Positions 5,775 to 11,945 of a DNA stretch of 35,837 nucleotides are shown here, in pieces. Position numbers and translations under genes: made by a program. Under the pieces are notes generated by a model. It was not told the origin of the DNA and searched no databases. It saw only the letters and a list, made by a program, of their open reading frames with translations. Origin of the DNA: a virus; IMG/VR virus record IMGVR_UViG_3300009376_000814, positions 1 to 35,837 of that record; one strand, given 5' to 3'. Each line of letters begins with the position of its first letter. Positions within the stretch are counted from its first letter, which is position 1.

Positions 5775-5951
5775 ATGATTAAGATGATTTCGAAGATTTT
5801 TAGCTGGGAGTTCATCGTTGTTTTTTACATTACTTTGGCAGCGGTGTTTCTACTATCGGGGTGCGCAGCCAGGTTGTCGGCAACTGTCGGGGATCACACT
5901 GTCCACACTGGGTTTCATTTGACGCACAAGGAGAGTTCAACCAATGACTGA
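5775..5951 (+). CDS. Short lipoprotein (moron candidate)
   Basis: I chose ATG 5775 because GGGAG lies directly upstream and because it gives a proper signal peptide; the frame stays open upstream to a GTG at 5634. The 58-residue product starts MIKMISKIFSWEFIVVFYITL and continues AAVFLLSGCAAR, a lipobox (LSG-C) for signal peptidase II. The mature part is only about 28 residues. It could be an outer- or inner-membrane lipoprotein of the superinfection-exclusion or spanin kind; it is not proline-rich as Rz1 usually is. It overlaps the next gene by 8 nt and is on the opposite strand to both neighbouring operons, typical of an independently expressed moron. Confidence 0.65.
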   Translation: MIKMISKIFSWEFIVVFYITLAAVFLLSGCAARLSATVGDHTVHTGFHLTHKESSTND

Positions 5952-6129
5952 ACTAGCAAAGAAATTCTGGACAATTACCTACATGACCGGGGCCGTGGCA
6001 ATCGTTCTGGCCCACGTATTTCTTGTCGGTTGCGTAGAAGTGGGATCGACCAGTGGTGGCGCATCGAGCGATGCTGATGCCACTGGTGGCTCAAGCAACC
6101 AGACTCAGGAACAGGCGCCAGCCGAATAG
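5944..6129 (+). CDS. Second short lipoprotein
   Basis: 61 residues, with AGGAGAG about 8 nt before ATG. A hydrophobic stretch (YMTGAVAIVLAHVFLVGC) ends in a lipobox-like FLVGC, leaving a 32-residue mature chain rich in Gly, Ser, Asp and Gln that should be disordered. The n-region has Lys6 and Lys7. It is translationally coupled to the upstream lipoprotein. Roles such as surface exclusion, lysis or envelope stress are possible, but nothing in the sequence decides between them. It converges with the zinc-finger gene at 6224-6430. Confidence 0.65.
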   Translation: MTELAKKFWTITYMTGAVAIVLAHVFLVGCVEVGSTSGGASSDADATGGSSNQTQEQAPAE

Positions 6130-6133
6130 ATTT

Positions 6134-6203
6134 ACCCCCGCTGCCTGAAATTCACGTTAAATACGTCGGATAGAAGGTCTGGTCACTGGTGGGTAGCGGG
6201 GGT
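6134..6203. repeat. Long-range inverted repeat after the lipoproteins
   Basis: ACCCCCGCT (6134-6142) and AGCGGGGGT (6195-6203) are perfect 9-bp complements separated by 52 nt, filling the gap between the convergent lipoprotein and zinc-finger genes. No T-run follows on either strand. It may act as a bidirectional transcript 3' end or a structured RNA. Confidence 0.45.
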
Positions 6204-6223
6204 GAATGCTTCGTACGGAACAC

Positions 6224-6430
6224 TCAGGATTTCGTACAACCACACGATTGTTTTTTGCCACTGGTAAGTTGATCTGTACGCACGATTGTAGATCTCCCGC
6301 AGTCGCAAGCGCAGAGCCAGTATTTTCTTCCGAGTCTTGCCCCAACAGACTTCGGAGCAGGGCTTCTTCTCAAGATCGTAAGTTGACCAAAACGCGCGCC
6401 CCTCGAGAAGTCTGCTGACGCCCGGATCAT
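6224..6430 (-). CDS. Small zinc-finger phage protein
   Basis: 68 residues from ATG 6430, whose ATGA overlaps the stop of the primase gene; this coupling supports the start. The pattern RFGQLTIL...KYWLCACDCGRSTIVRTDQLTSGKKQSCGC matches small phage proteins that carry a CxCG...CGC zinc-binding site, often found near HNH or AP2-type DNA-binding domains, here without such a partner. Expected role is nucleic acid binding. It is the last gene of the replication transcript. Confidence 0.75.
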   Translation of the reverse strand: MIRASADFSRGARFGQLTILRRSPAPKSVGARLGRKYWLCACDCGRSTIVRTDQLTSGKKQSCGCTKS

Positions 6431-8337
6431 CCGACCCACTCCTTAACTGCTTTGAGCGGTTTATGAAGGGTCTTTGCGATCTCTTTCAAGGGTGTGCCCT
6501 GACTCGCCAACGCCTGAGCCTTCTGTCGGGGGCTTCGGCTACCCACCACCATCCGGCTTTCGTCCTGATGGTTCACCCCAAACCCAACCCATTGGCCCCA
6601 CTCATGGTGCTCTGTCCACTCCCGTACCTTCCTGTAACGCAGTTCCATCACCATCTGTAGATCGAAGTCCTCAGACAGCGAACGGCTCATAGCGGGGAAT
6701 ACAGGCGTGCTGTACGACGCATCCCAGATCCCCGCATTTTGCTTGGCTGTTGTCTCGTCTTCATAGACCTGCGCGACCCTGATCTGGGTGTCGAGAATCG
6801 CAAGTTGGCCGGTCGATCCGGCTTCCCGACCAAGGCCTGACTCACCCGGCTTGTTGCTGTGGTGTACCGAGATAACTGCCAGCCCCATGTCCCGCAGTCT
6901 GAGAAGCACTCTGTTGACGTACGACCAGCCCTCAGCGCTGTTCTCTTCCAGGCCCACGAAGGCAGAGCGATTGGTATCAATAACGACAATCTCAGGGTTG
7001 GCTGCTTTGATGACCGTATCCAGGCGGCTCAAACCCCCCGGTTTTTTCAAGTCCATGTCCTCGTCTGAGAAGGGCGCCCAGACCTGGTAGTACCCCTCAC
7101 TTGGCCCATACATTCCTTCCAGTGTTTTGAGCCGGGATCCGATTGTGCCTCGCCCCATTTCAAAATCGAGATATAGAACTCGAGCCCGTCTGCCAAGGAG
7201 GTAGGGGCCGAAGCGGTCTTGGCCAGTGGCGGCGGCATATAAGATGTGTTGTAGGAACATCGACTTTCCCGACCCGGAATAGCCGTGGATTTGGGTGATT
7301 GATTCGGGCCAGAGCCATGGCTCAACGATATAGGCACGGCTCGAGGCTTCCCCGATCAGGCGATCAGCATCGTTCTCCGTGAGTAACACGATGTCAGACG
7401 AGGGTTGTGCAGGCTTCTCGTGTTTCTCTAGGCGCTCGGGGTGATTACGGCGCTCAGCGGCTTCCATCGAGGCGACTGTCGCGAGGAATTCTGGTTCGGG
7501 GAGAGGCTCTTCGAAGAACTCCCGCATGAATGACCGGCCCTTCGCGCGCAGCTCGTCGCCCCAAAAGCCCCGAATAATTGAGTCGCTGATGTGTCTCATC
7601 ACACGATCATTGCGACCGTTACCGCAGCCCGAAGGGATCTTCAGGGTGGTGGGGAACTTATCCCTGACAAACTGATATGTCTTGTCCCACTCTGGGATGT
7701 GGTTCCTAGCTGAAACTGACGACAGATCGAGGCTGGATAGGTCGAATTCTTCCCGCGTGTTGATGTCCACCACGCTGGCCGTGATCTGGGGGTCTGTCCA
7801 GATAGCCATATCGTCTGGGCTAATGCCCACTGGAATGTCCCACTCATACCCCTTGGATGGGGGGAGCAGGGCATAGCCACCGTCGCCCCGGAAATCGAGT
7901 CCGTCTATCTTGGGCCAAGAGACCCCGTCAGCGTTGACGCCTACCTTGTTACCCCGCAACTTGCCGTCGCCCGGATGCTCGAAGTACAGGTGACAGCCTT
8001 CCTTGCCCCGTTGGGTGCGGGTCTTGATGAAGGTTTGCAGGCCGATTCGATCAGCTTCTCGTTGTGCCTCGATAGTGTCGCAATCAACTATATAGATACC
8101 GGATATCGCGCCTGTCACAAGGGCGATGCCTGTATCTGGCCACTGGGTAAACCAGGATTCGACTTCTTCCGGGGTTGCTTGTCTTGTCTGAAACTCCTTC
8201 CATTTGATGTGAGGGATCTTCTTCCCCTGCCCAGAAACGCGAACGGGGATGATTGACCATCCCCGTTCAAGATATTCAAGCGCTGAGTCGAGTGTGTTAG
8301 TGCAGGTTTGGGTTGTGCTCGTTGTCATCGTTGTCAT
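6427..8337 (-). CDS. Bifunctional primase-polymerase / RecA-like helicase
   Basis: 636 residues from ATG 8337, with GAGGA about 11 nt upstream; a TTG at 8355 or ATG at 8328 are alternatives. The N-terminal 190 residues are a Prim-Pol domain: ALEYLERGWSIIPV, then the metal-binding D85-C-D87 (IYIVDCDT) and HLYFEHPG. The C-terminal half is a RecA-like, RepA-type ATPase: Walker A GYSGSGKS at about 351-359, Walker B IVVIDTN, and a VISVHHSNKPGESG sensor loop. The C-terminus ends in a short HTH-like helix pair (PLKEIAKTLHKPLKAVKEWVG). It would prime and unwind DNA at the phage origin. No separate DNA polymerase is in the window, so elongation may rely on the host. It overlaps the Cro-like gene by about 40 nt. 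Confidence 0.92.
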   Translation of the reverse strand: MTTMTTSTTQTCTNTLDSALEYLERGWSIIPVRVSGQGKKIPHIKWKEFQTRQATPEEVESWFTQWPDTGIALVTGAISGIYIVDCDTIEAQREADRIGLQTFIKTRTQRGKEGCHLYFEHPGDGKLRGNKVGVNADGVSWPKIDGLDFRGDGGYALLPPSKGYEWDIPVGISPDDMAIWTDPQITASVVDINTREEFDLSSLDLSSVSARNHIPEWDKTYQFVRDKFPTTLKIPSGCGNGRNDRVMRHISDSIIRGFWGDELRAKGRSFMREFFEEPLPEPEFLATVASMEAAERRNHPERLEKHEKPAQPSSDIVLLTENDADRLIGEASSRAYIVEPWLWPESITQIHGYSGSGKSMFLQHILYAAATGQDRFGPYLLGRRARVLYLDFEMGRGTIGSRLKTLEGMYGPSEGYYQVWAPFSDEDMDLKKPGGLSRLDTVIKAANPEIVVIDTNRSAFVGLEENSAEGWSYVNRVLLRLRDMGLAVISVHHSNKPGESGLGREAGSTGQLAILDTQIRVAQVYEDETTAKQNAGIWDASYSTPVFPAMSRSLSEDFDLQMVMELRYRKVREWTEHHEWGQWVGFGVNHQDESRMVVGSRSPRQKAQALASQGTPLKEIAKTLHKPLKAVKEWVG

Positions 8338-8539
8338 CGTTGTCGTAGTCCTCAAAGTATTCGTCGATTTTTAAGTCTGGGTGATGCCACTTCAGAGCTT
8401 CCAGCATTCGACTCGAGACATAACGATGCCTTATCCAACGGTACGGGGCGGTCCGGGGGGTGCCGAGCAGATTCGCCACGGCGCTTGCCCCCCCCATGTC
8501 TTTGACTAATCTGGCCACGTTGAATTTTTGTCGTTTCAT
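8297..8539 (-). CDS. Cro-like HTH repressor
   Basis: 80 residues from ATG 8539, fixed by GGAG 8 nt upstream. The HTH covers about residues 8-50 (LVKDMGGASAVANLLGTPRTAPYRWIRHRYVSSRMLEAL), the pattern of Cro/YdaS-type phage regulators. The tail is acidic (DEYFEDYDNDDNDDNEHN), partly encoded by a 9-bp tandem repeat. It is the first gene of the minus-strand replication transcript and faces the recombination operon across an 86-bp control region holding a near-perfect operator candidate, so it probably regulates both directions. No larger CI-type repressor with a cleavage domain is seen in this window. Confidence 0.8.
   Translation of the reverse strand: MKRQKFNVARLVKDMGGASAVANLLGTPRTAPYRWIRHRYVSSRMLEALKWHHPDLKIDEYFEDYDNDDNDDNEHNPNLH
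8321..8347 (-). repeat. 9-bp tandem repeat at the Cro/primase junction
   Basis: GTTGTCATC occurs twice exactly (8321-8329, 8330-8338), with a third diverged copy to 8347. Each copy carries a CAT that is an ATG start candidate for the primase (8328, 8337) and adds Asp/Asn residues to the Cro-like tail. Copy-number change keeps both frames. Confidence 0.7.
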
Positions 8540-8559
8540 GCTTGCGCTCCGTTCGGTAT

Positions 8560-8587
8560 ATGATACACTACTCGCATCCAAATCACA
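8560..8587 (-). promoter_or_regulatory. Candidate promoter for Cro-like/primase operon
   Basis: On the minus strand TGTGAT (8587-8582), a 16-bp spacer and TATCAT (8565-8560) resemble a weak sigma70 promoter. The -35 element overlaps the left arm of the inverted repeat at 8583-8602, as expected for autoregulation. A plus-strand promoter may also overlap here (TTGCGC 8542, 16 bp, TACACT 8564). Confidence 0.4.
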
Positions 8588-8602
8588 CCCGGTCAGGTGT
8601 GA
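8583..8602. promoter_or_regulatory. Operator-like inverted repeat
   Basis: TCACACC (8583-8589) and GGTGTGA (8596-8602) are perfect complements with a 6-bp spacer. It lies midway in the divergent control region between the Cro-like gene and the 147-residue gene, the expected place for a phage operator bound by the HTH protein. Confidence 0.6.
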
Positions 8603-8625
8603 CGCAGAGCATCAGGGGGAGCATC

Positions 8626-9069
8626 ATGGAGAAAGACTGGGACTATCTTGAGCCAGGAGGGGGGGAAGAGAAACCCCTCAGCCCTGCGGCACAGTTATGT
8701 CGCGAGCGTCTGAATATTGAGCGCGGAATCAAGATTGCGAAAGAGCGCCTCAGCGAGATTGACGAAGAACTAAAAGAGGAATTCCCGAGGGACATTGGCG
8801 ATTGGTCAATGGATCTTGACGGATACCTCGTGCGTTGTAAACGTGGGGCCAGATGGACTTGGGATACCGAGTTACTCAAACAACGATACGGCCCTGTGCC
8901 CCCGAAGTGGGTGACAACTACATATTCGATATCGAGAAAGGCGTACGAGAGGCTCGATGAAGAAGAGAAGGAGGGCATCACTGATGCTCTTTCAATAACA
9001 CGGGGCGGGGCGAAAGTGTCCGTCCAAGAAGTGGGAGGGAAAAATGTTCAAACCGAAGAAAGCGAATGA
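8626..9069 (+). CDS. Conserved phage protein ahead of Sak4-like ATPase
   Basis: 147 residues from ATG 8626; GGGGGA lies 6 nt upstream, which rules out the longer frame from 8542 that would run through the operator. The centre has a helix (LCRERLNIERGIKIAKERLSEIDEELKEEF) and a beta segment with a conserved-looking RWTWDTELLKQRYG...PPKWVTTTYSISRKAYERL. Proteins of this size commonly sit just before Sak4-like ATPase genes in phages, so a role in the recombination module is likely but undefined. It overlaps the ATPase gene by 26 nt. Confidence 0.75.
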   Translation: MEKDWDYLEPGGGEEKPLSPAAQLCRERLNIERGIKIAKERLSEIDEELKEEFPRDIGDWSMDLDGYLVRCKRGARWTWDTELLKQRYGPVPPKWVTTTYSISRKAYERLDEEEKEGITDALSITRGGAKVSVQEVGGKNVQTEESE

Positions 9070-9862
9070 CGGTTCTGTGGCGTCAGCAAGCAAGACATTG
9101 TTAGTGGCGCATCATGGGTTCGGCAAGACTTATCAATGCCGATACCTTCAAGAGTCATTGGGGCCGGGGTTCATCATTAGTGGTGAAGCGGGGCTTAAGT
9201 CGATCGAGGACTGTGGCATCGACTACCTGGACTTCTCGTCGTGGGACGGGGTCAACGATCCTGAGCAGGGGATCTATTCATTCAAGGGGATTATCAAGAT
9301 GATGAATACCCCCGACTTCAAAAAACAGAAGTACAAGTGGCTCTGTATTGATAGTCTTACCGAACTGTCTGATCGATGTATGGCGTGGGCCGAAGAAGAA
9401 TTTGGCAGCAACGGTTTCGAGAAGTACGGGGCGCACAGTACCCAAATTATTGGAGCCATGAAGTATGTGCGTGATCTGCCCATGCACATTTATATCACTG
9501 CGCTTGCTGCTGAAGAGCAAGACGACAATGACCAGACGCATTACTGGCCACTGCTCAAATCAAAGAAGGTGGCAAAGCAGGTGCCAGCGCTATTCGATCA
9601 TGTGTTGTGCGGGATTCGCCGAACGACGGGCGACCCACCGCATGTGCATATCGAGCGCTTCATCATCACTGAAGAAGTAAAGGGGTGGCACGGAAAAGTT
9701 CGCGATCCGCGCAATCGGCTTCGGCCAGTTGAGCGGTGCGACAACATCATATCCCTGTTCGATCGTATGTCTATGGACGACAACGAATATGGGAAGTGGG
9801 TTGAGACGGCAAAACGCGCCAAAGCTGAGGCGCAGAAACAGAAACAGGAGAAGAAATCATGA
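9044..9862 (+). CDS. Sak4-like RecA-type ATPase (phage nucleotide-binding protein)
   Basis: 272 residues, with GGAGGG about 4 nt before ATG. Walker A is AHHGFGKT (K28, T29); Walker B is KWLCIDSLTEL with D103. The pattern, including the GFIISGEAGLKSIEDCGIDYLDFSSWDG segment after the first strand, fits the AAA_24/Sak4 group of short RecA-like proteins that promote single-strand annealing or strand exchange in phages. It is a single core domain lacking the RecA C-terminal domain, with a Lys/Gln-rich tail (AKAEAQKQKQEKKS). The next genes are an SSB and a nuclease, completing a recombination module. It overlaps the DUF669 gene by an ATGA. Confidence 0.88.
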   Translation: MFKPKKANDGSVASASKTLLVAHHGFGKTYQCRYLQESLGPGFIISGEAGLKSIEDCGIDYLDFSSWDGVNDPEQGIYSFKGIIKMMNTPDFKKQKYKWLCIDSLTELSDRCMAWAEEEFGSNGFEKYGAHSTQIIGAMKYVRDLPMHIYITALAAEEQDDNDQTHYWPLLKSKKVAKQVPALFDHVLCGIRRTTGDPPHVHIERFIITEEVKGWHGKVRDPRNRLRPVERCDNIISLFDRMSMDDNEYGKWVETAKRAKAEAQKQKQEKKS

Positions 9863-10368
9863 GTGAGTGGACAGGCTTTGCGGATTTAGATTTGGGTAAT
9901 GTTGATGTTCGTGGTGGTAGTGCGATCCTCGAACCCGGCAACTACAACTGTTCGGTGATTAACGCCGAAATCGTGAAGACCAAGAGCGGTCGGGGGCGAC
10001 AACTGAAGGTTGAGTTCCGAGATGAAGGTGGATCTGGCACCATCACCGACTGGCTGAACATCCAGAATGAAAGCGATATCGCTCAAAAAATTGGCCGGGA
10101 AAAACTGAAGGCCATCCTCGAGTTCGGGGGTCACGACAACCCCAATAAGCCCGGAGATATATCGACACTGTCTGGATTGCGTGTTGGTGTGTCGGTCGGG
10201 ATGAGCAAGGAACGCAAAGATCCCCGAACAGGCAATGTGTATGGGCCTAAGCGCGAGGTGAAGACATACTATCAGGCGAATGGTGCGGTGCCTCCCACAT
10301 CTTCGGGTGCCTCCTCCTCACCCGATGATGACTCGCATCTCTTTAACGACGAGTTGAACTTCGCCTGA
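9859..10368 (+). CDS. DUF669-type single-stranded DNA-binding protein
   Basis: 169 residues, ATGA overlap with the ATPase gene. The sequence matches the DUF669 pattern of phage SSB-like proteins: a start with FADLDLGNVDVRGG and LEPGNYNCSVINAEIVKTKSGRGRQLKVEFR, an OB-like beta-rich core, then GLRVGVSVGMSKERKDPRTGNVYGPKREVKTYY. It ends with a disordered linker and an acidic tail (SPDDDSHLFNDELNFA), as in SSBs that recruit partner proteins. It is expected to coat single-stranded DNA during phage replication and recombination and to work with the Sak4-like ATPase. A very strong terminator follows within 6 nt of its stop. Confidence 0.85.
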   Translation: MSEWTGFADLDLGNVDVRGGSAILEPGNYNCSVINAEIVKTKSGRGRQLKVEFRDEGGSGTITDWLNIQNESDIAQKIGREKLKAILEFGGHDNPNKPGDISTLSGLRVGVSVGMSKERKDPRTGNVYGPKREVKTYYQANGAVPPTSSGASSSPDDDSHLFNDELNFA

Positions 10369-10373
10369 CCACT

Positions 10374-10402
10374 GGGGGGCGGGAAACCGCCCCCCTTTTT
10401 TT
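10374..10402 (+). terminator. Strong Rho-independent terminator abutting the next start codon
   Basis: A perfect 9-bp stem GGGGGGCGG / CCGCCCCCC with a GAAA tetraloop (10374-10395) is followed by seven T (10396-10402). The next base is the A of the nuclease ATG. This should stop most transcripts from the recombination operon, and readthrough or antitermination would be needed for the genes after it. Confidence 0.93.
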
Positions 10403-11221
10403 ATGTTGATCAAAGACATTCTCGAAAATTTCAATGCCTGGGATCGACATCAGGAGTCAGCCCCTCGCCAATATATTGGCGCTTCGATTATTGGAAATGA
10501 GTGTGAGGCATATCTGGCGTACTCGTTGCGAGGCTTCCCAGAAGATCCGATAAGCCCGAAACTTAAGCGAATCTTTTTGCTTGGGCACAAGATTGAAGAC
10601 ATTGTCGTTGCCGACATGAAGACAGCAGGTCTGGATGTTTTTGAGAAAGACAACATCACTGGACGGCAATATGAATTAACCGATCACGGTGGCCACGTTC
10701 GTGCTCACATGGATGGTCGAGTCGTCATTGATGAAGAGCTGCTTTTGTTAGAAGTCAAAAGCATGAATGACTCTAATTGGAAGAAGTTTAAGAAGCATGG
10801 GGTCGCAAAGAGTCACCCCAAATACGTGGCTCAGTGCCAGTTGATGATGGGGCTGGGAAATTTCGAGCGATCGTTTTTCATCGCATATAACAAGAACACG
10901 TCCGAGTACCATGCGGAGTACATCGACTTTGACCCATTCGTTTTTTCGAATATGCAGCATCGCATCGAAGTCGTGATGCGCAACCAGGCAAGGAAGATCT
11001 CGAGATCGTCAGACGATTGGAGATGTCGAATGTGTTTCAGGCAGCAGGTATGCTGGAATCCGTCTGAGGCGGATATTCCTAAGACCTGCGTTACCTGCGA
11101 AAATGCAGTGCCCGTGGACAAGCCAAACCATTTTAAAAAATGGTGGTGCTTACTTCACGATGAACCTGCTGAAGCAACTTGCGGACAGTACAACGCTTAC
11201 TACCCCTTGGAGCTCGAATGA
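10403..11221 (+). CDS. Cas4/RecB-like PD-(D/E)XK nuclease with two Cys clusters
   Basis: 272 residues. The nuclease core has D104 (AHMDG), E117 and K119 (LLLLEVKS) and a downstream Gln motif (YVAQCQ, Q144). Cys34 near the N-terminus plus a C208-x2-C211-x5-C217 set matches the 4Fe-4S arrangement of Cas4/AddB-type exonucleases. A second set, C229-x2-C232, C249 and C260, looks like an added zinc site. It would resect DNA ends to feed the Sak4-like annealing protein and SSB. The start is odd: ATG 10403 directly follows the terminator T-run, and there is no Shine-Dalgarno sequence; no other good in-frame start lies before Cys34. It overlaps the next gene by ATGA. Confidence 0.88.
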   Translation: MLIKDILENFNAWDRHQESAPRQYIGASIIGNECEAYLAYSLRGFPEDPISPKLKRIFLLGHKIEDIVVADMKTAGLDVFEKDNITGRQYELTDHGGHVRAHMDGRVVIDEELLLLEVKSMNDSNWKKFKKHGVAKSHPKYVAQCQLMMGLGNFERSFFIAYNKNTSEYHAEYIDFDPFVFSNMQHRIEVVMRNQARKISRSSDDWRCRMCFRQQVCWNPSEADIPKTCVTCENAVPVDKPNHFKKWWCLLHDEPAEATCGQYNAYYPLELE

Positions 11222-11520
11222 AAAACACAGAAGAATTGATCGATAAATGGCAGACAGCCGTTATTGCCTACAGGGATAAGAAGAAACAGTTGAACAAGAT
11301 TGACATCGAAATCAGCAGTGTTCGCGCCAGATTGCAATGGCTTATGTTCGGAGACAACGAAGGTCAGGTGAAGAAGGCGCAGGACAAGGTCAGACACTTG
11401 CTCAAACATAAAGAAGAGTTGGAGAACCAACTTGCTGACTTGAAAGCAGATGCAGATATAAGAGAAGCCCCGGCGCGTGAAGCCTGGGCACTGATTGTTG
11501 CTAAGTGTGGCCTTCGATAA
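11218..11520 (+). CDS. Coiled-coil protein of unknown function
   Basis: 100 residues from ATG 11218, which overlaps the nuclease stop as ATGA. Nearly the whole chain is helical with heptads: WQTAVIAYRDKKKQLNKIDIEIS, then VKKAQDKVRHLLKHKEELENQLADLKADAD. A short turn (QWLMFGDNEGQ) between the helices suggests an antiparallel hairpin. It could be an accessory subunit of the recombination nuclease or a small structural protein; no family is recognised. Confidence 0.7.
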   Translation: MKNTEELIDKWQTAVIAYRDKKKQLNKIDIEISSVRARLQWLMFGDNEGQVKKAQDKVRHLLKHKEELENQLADLKADADIREAPAREAWALIVAKCGLR

Positions 11521-11704
11521 ACAGAAATATCAACAGGATCAACTACAGTTACGGCACCATGCTGCGAGATACGCCTGGAAAAGACGGTTCGAACGAACGC
11601 CCTCCGGCATTAGTTGGGCCAGGTGGTTCGACAAGAAATTTGGGCTGACGTTAGAGGAGTATGCAGACTGGCTACGGGAGCACAACACGAATGCTAGTGC
11701 CTGA
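11495..11704 (+). CDS. Small basic protein of unknown function
   Basis: 69 residues if TTG 11495 is used; a GTG at 11507 gives 65. Either overlaps the preceding gene. No good ribosome-binding site is visible, so translation may depend on coupling. The sequence is helical and basic in the first half (QLQLRHHAARYAWKRRFERTP), then has WARWFDKKFGLTLEEYADWLREHN, resembling a small helix-turn-helix-like fold. It overlaps the next gene by 14 nt. Confidence 0.5.
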   Translation: MLLSVAFDKQKYQQDQLQLRHHAARYAWKRRFERTPSGISWARWFDKKFGLTLEEYADWLREHNTNASA

Positions 11705-11945
11705 TGGGTTTGAGTCCGCAGTCATCGGCGTTGTCCGCCGATTCTCAGACACGTTTATCTTGCTGGACGAAGAGAAGTGTATTGAACTGCTTGAAGCCGA
11801 TGGCATGGCCTTCGAAGAAGCGATCGAATACTTTGAGTTCAACGTCATAGGAGCGTGGATGGGGCAGGGCACCCCGGCGTTTCTGTCAGCTCGTCTTACG
11901 ATAGAGCTCAGGGAAGAGATGGGCTCAGACGAGATTACCAGCTAG
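11691..11945 (+). CDS. Small acidic phage protein
   Basis: 84 residues from ATG 11691 with GGGAG about 10 nt upstream. It is acidic; VRRFSDTFILLDEEKCIELLEADGMAFEEAIEYFEFNVIGAWMGQGTPAFL is a pattern seen in small conserved phage proteins of unknown function found near the structural/replication boundary. It is the last gene of the rightward operon, and its stop lies 11 bases inside the end of the convergent 3436-residue gene, with no terminator between them. Confidence 0.7.
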   Translation: MLVPDGFESAVIGVVRRFSDTFILLDEEKCIELLEADGMAFEEAIEYFEFNVIGAWMGQGTPAFLSARLTIELREEMGSDEITS

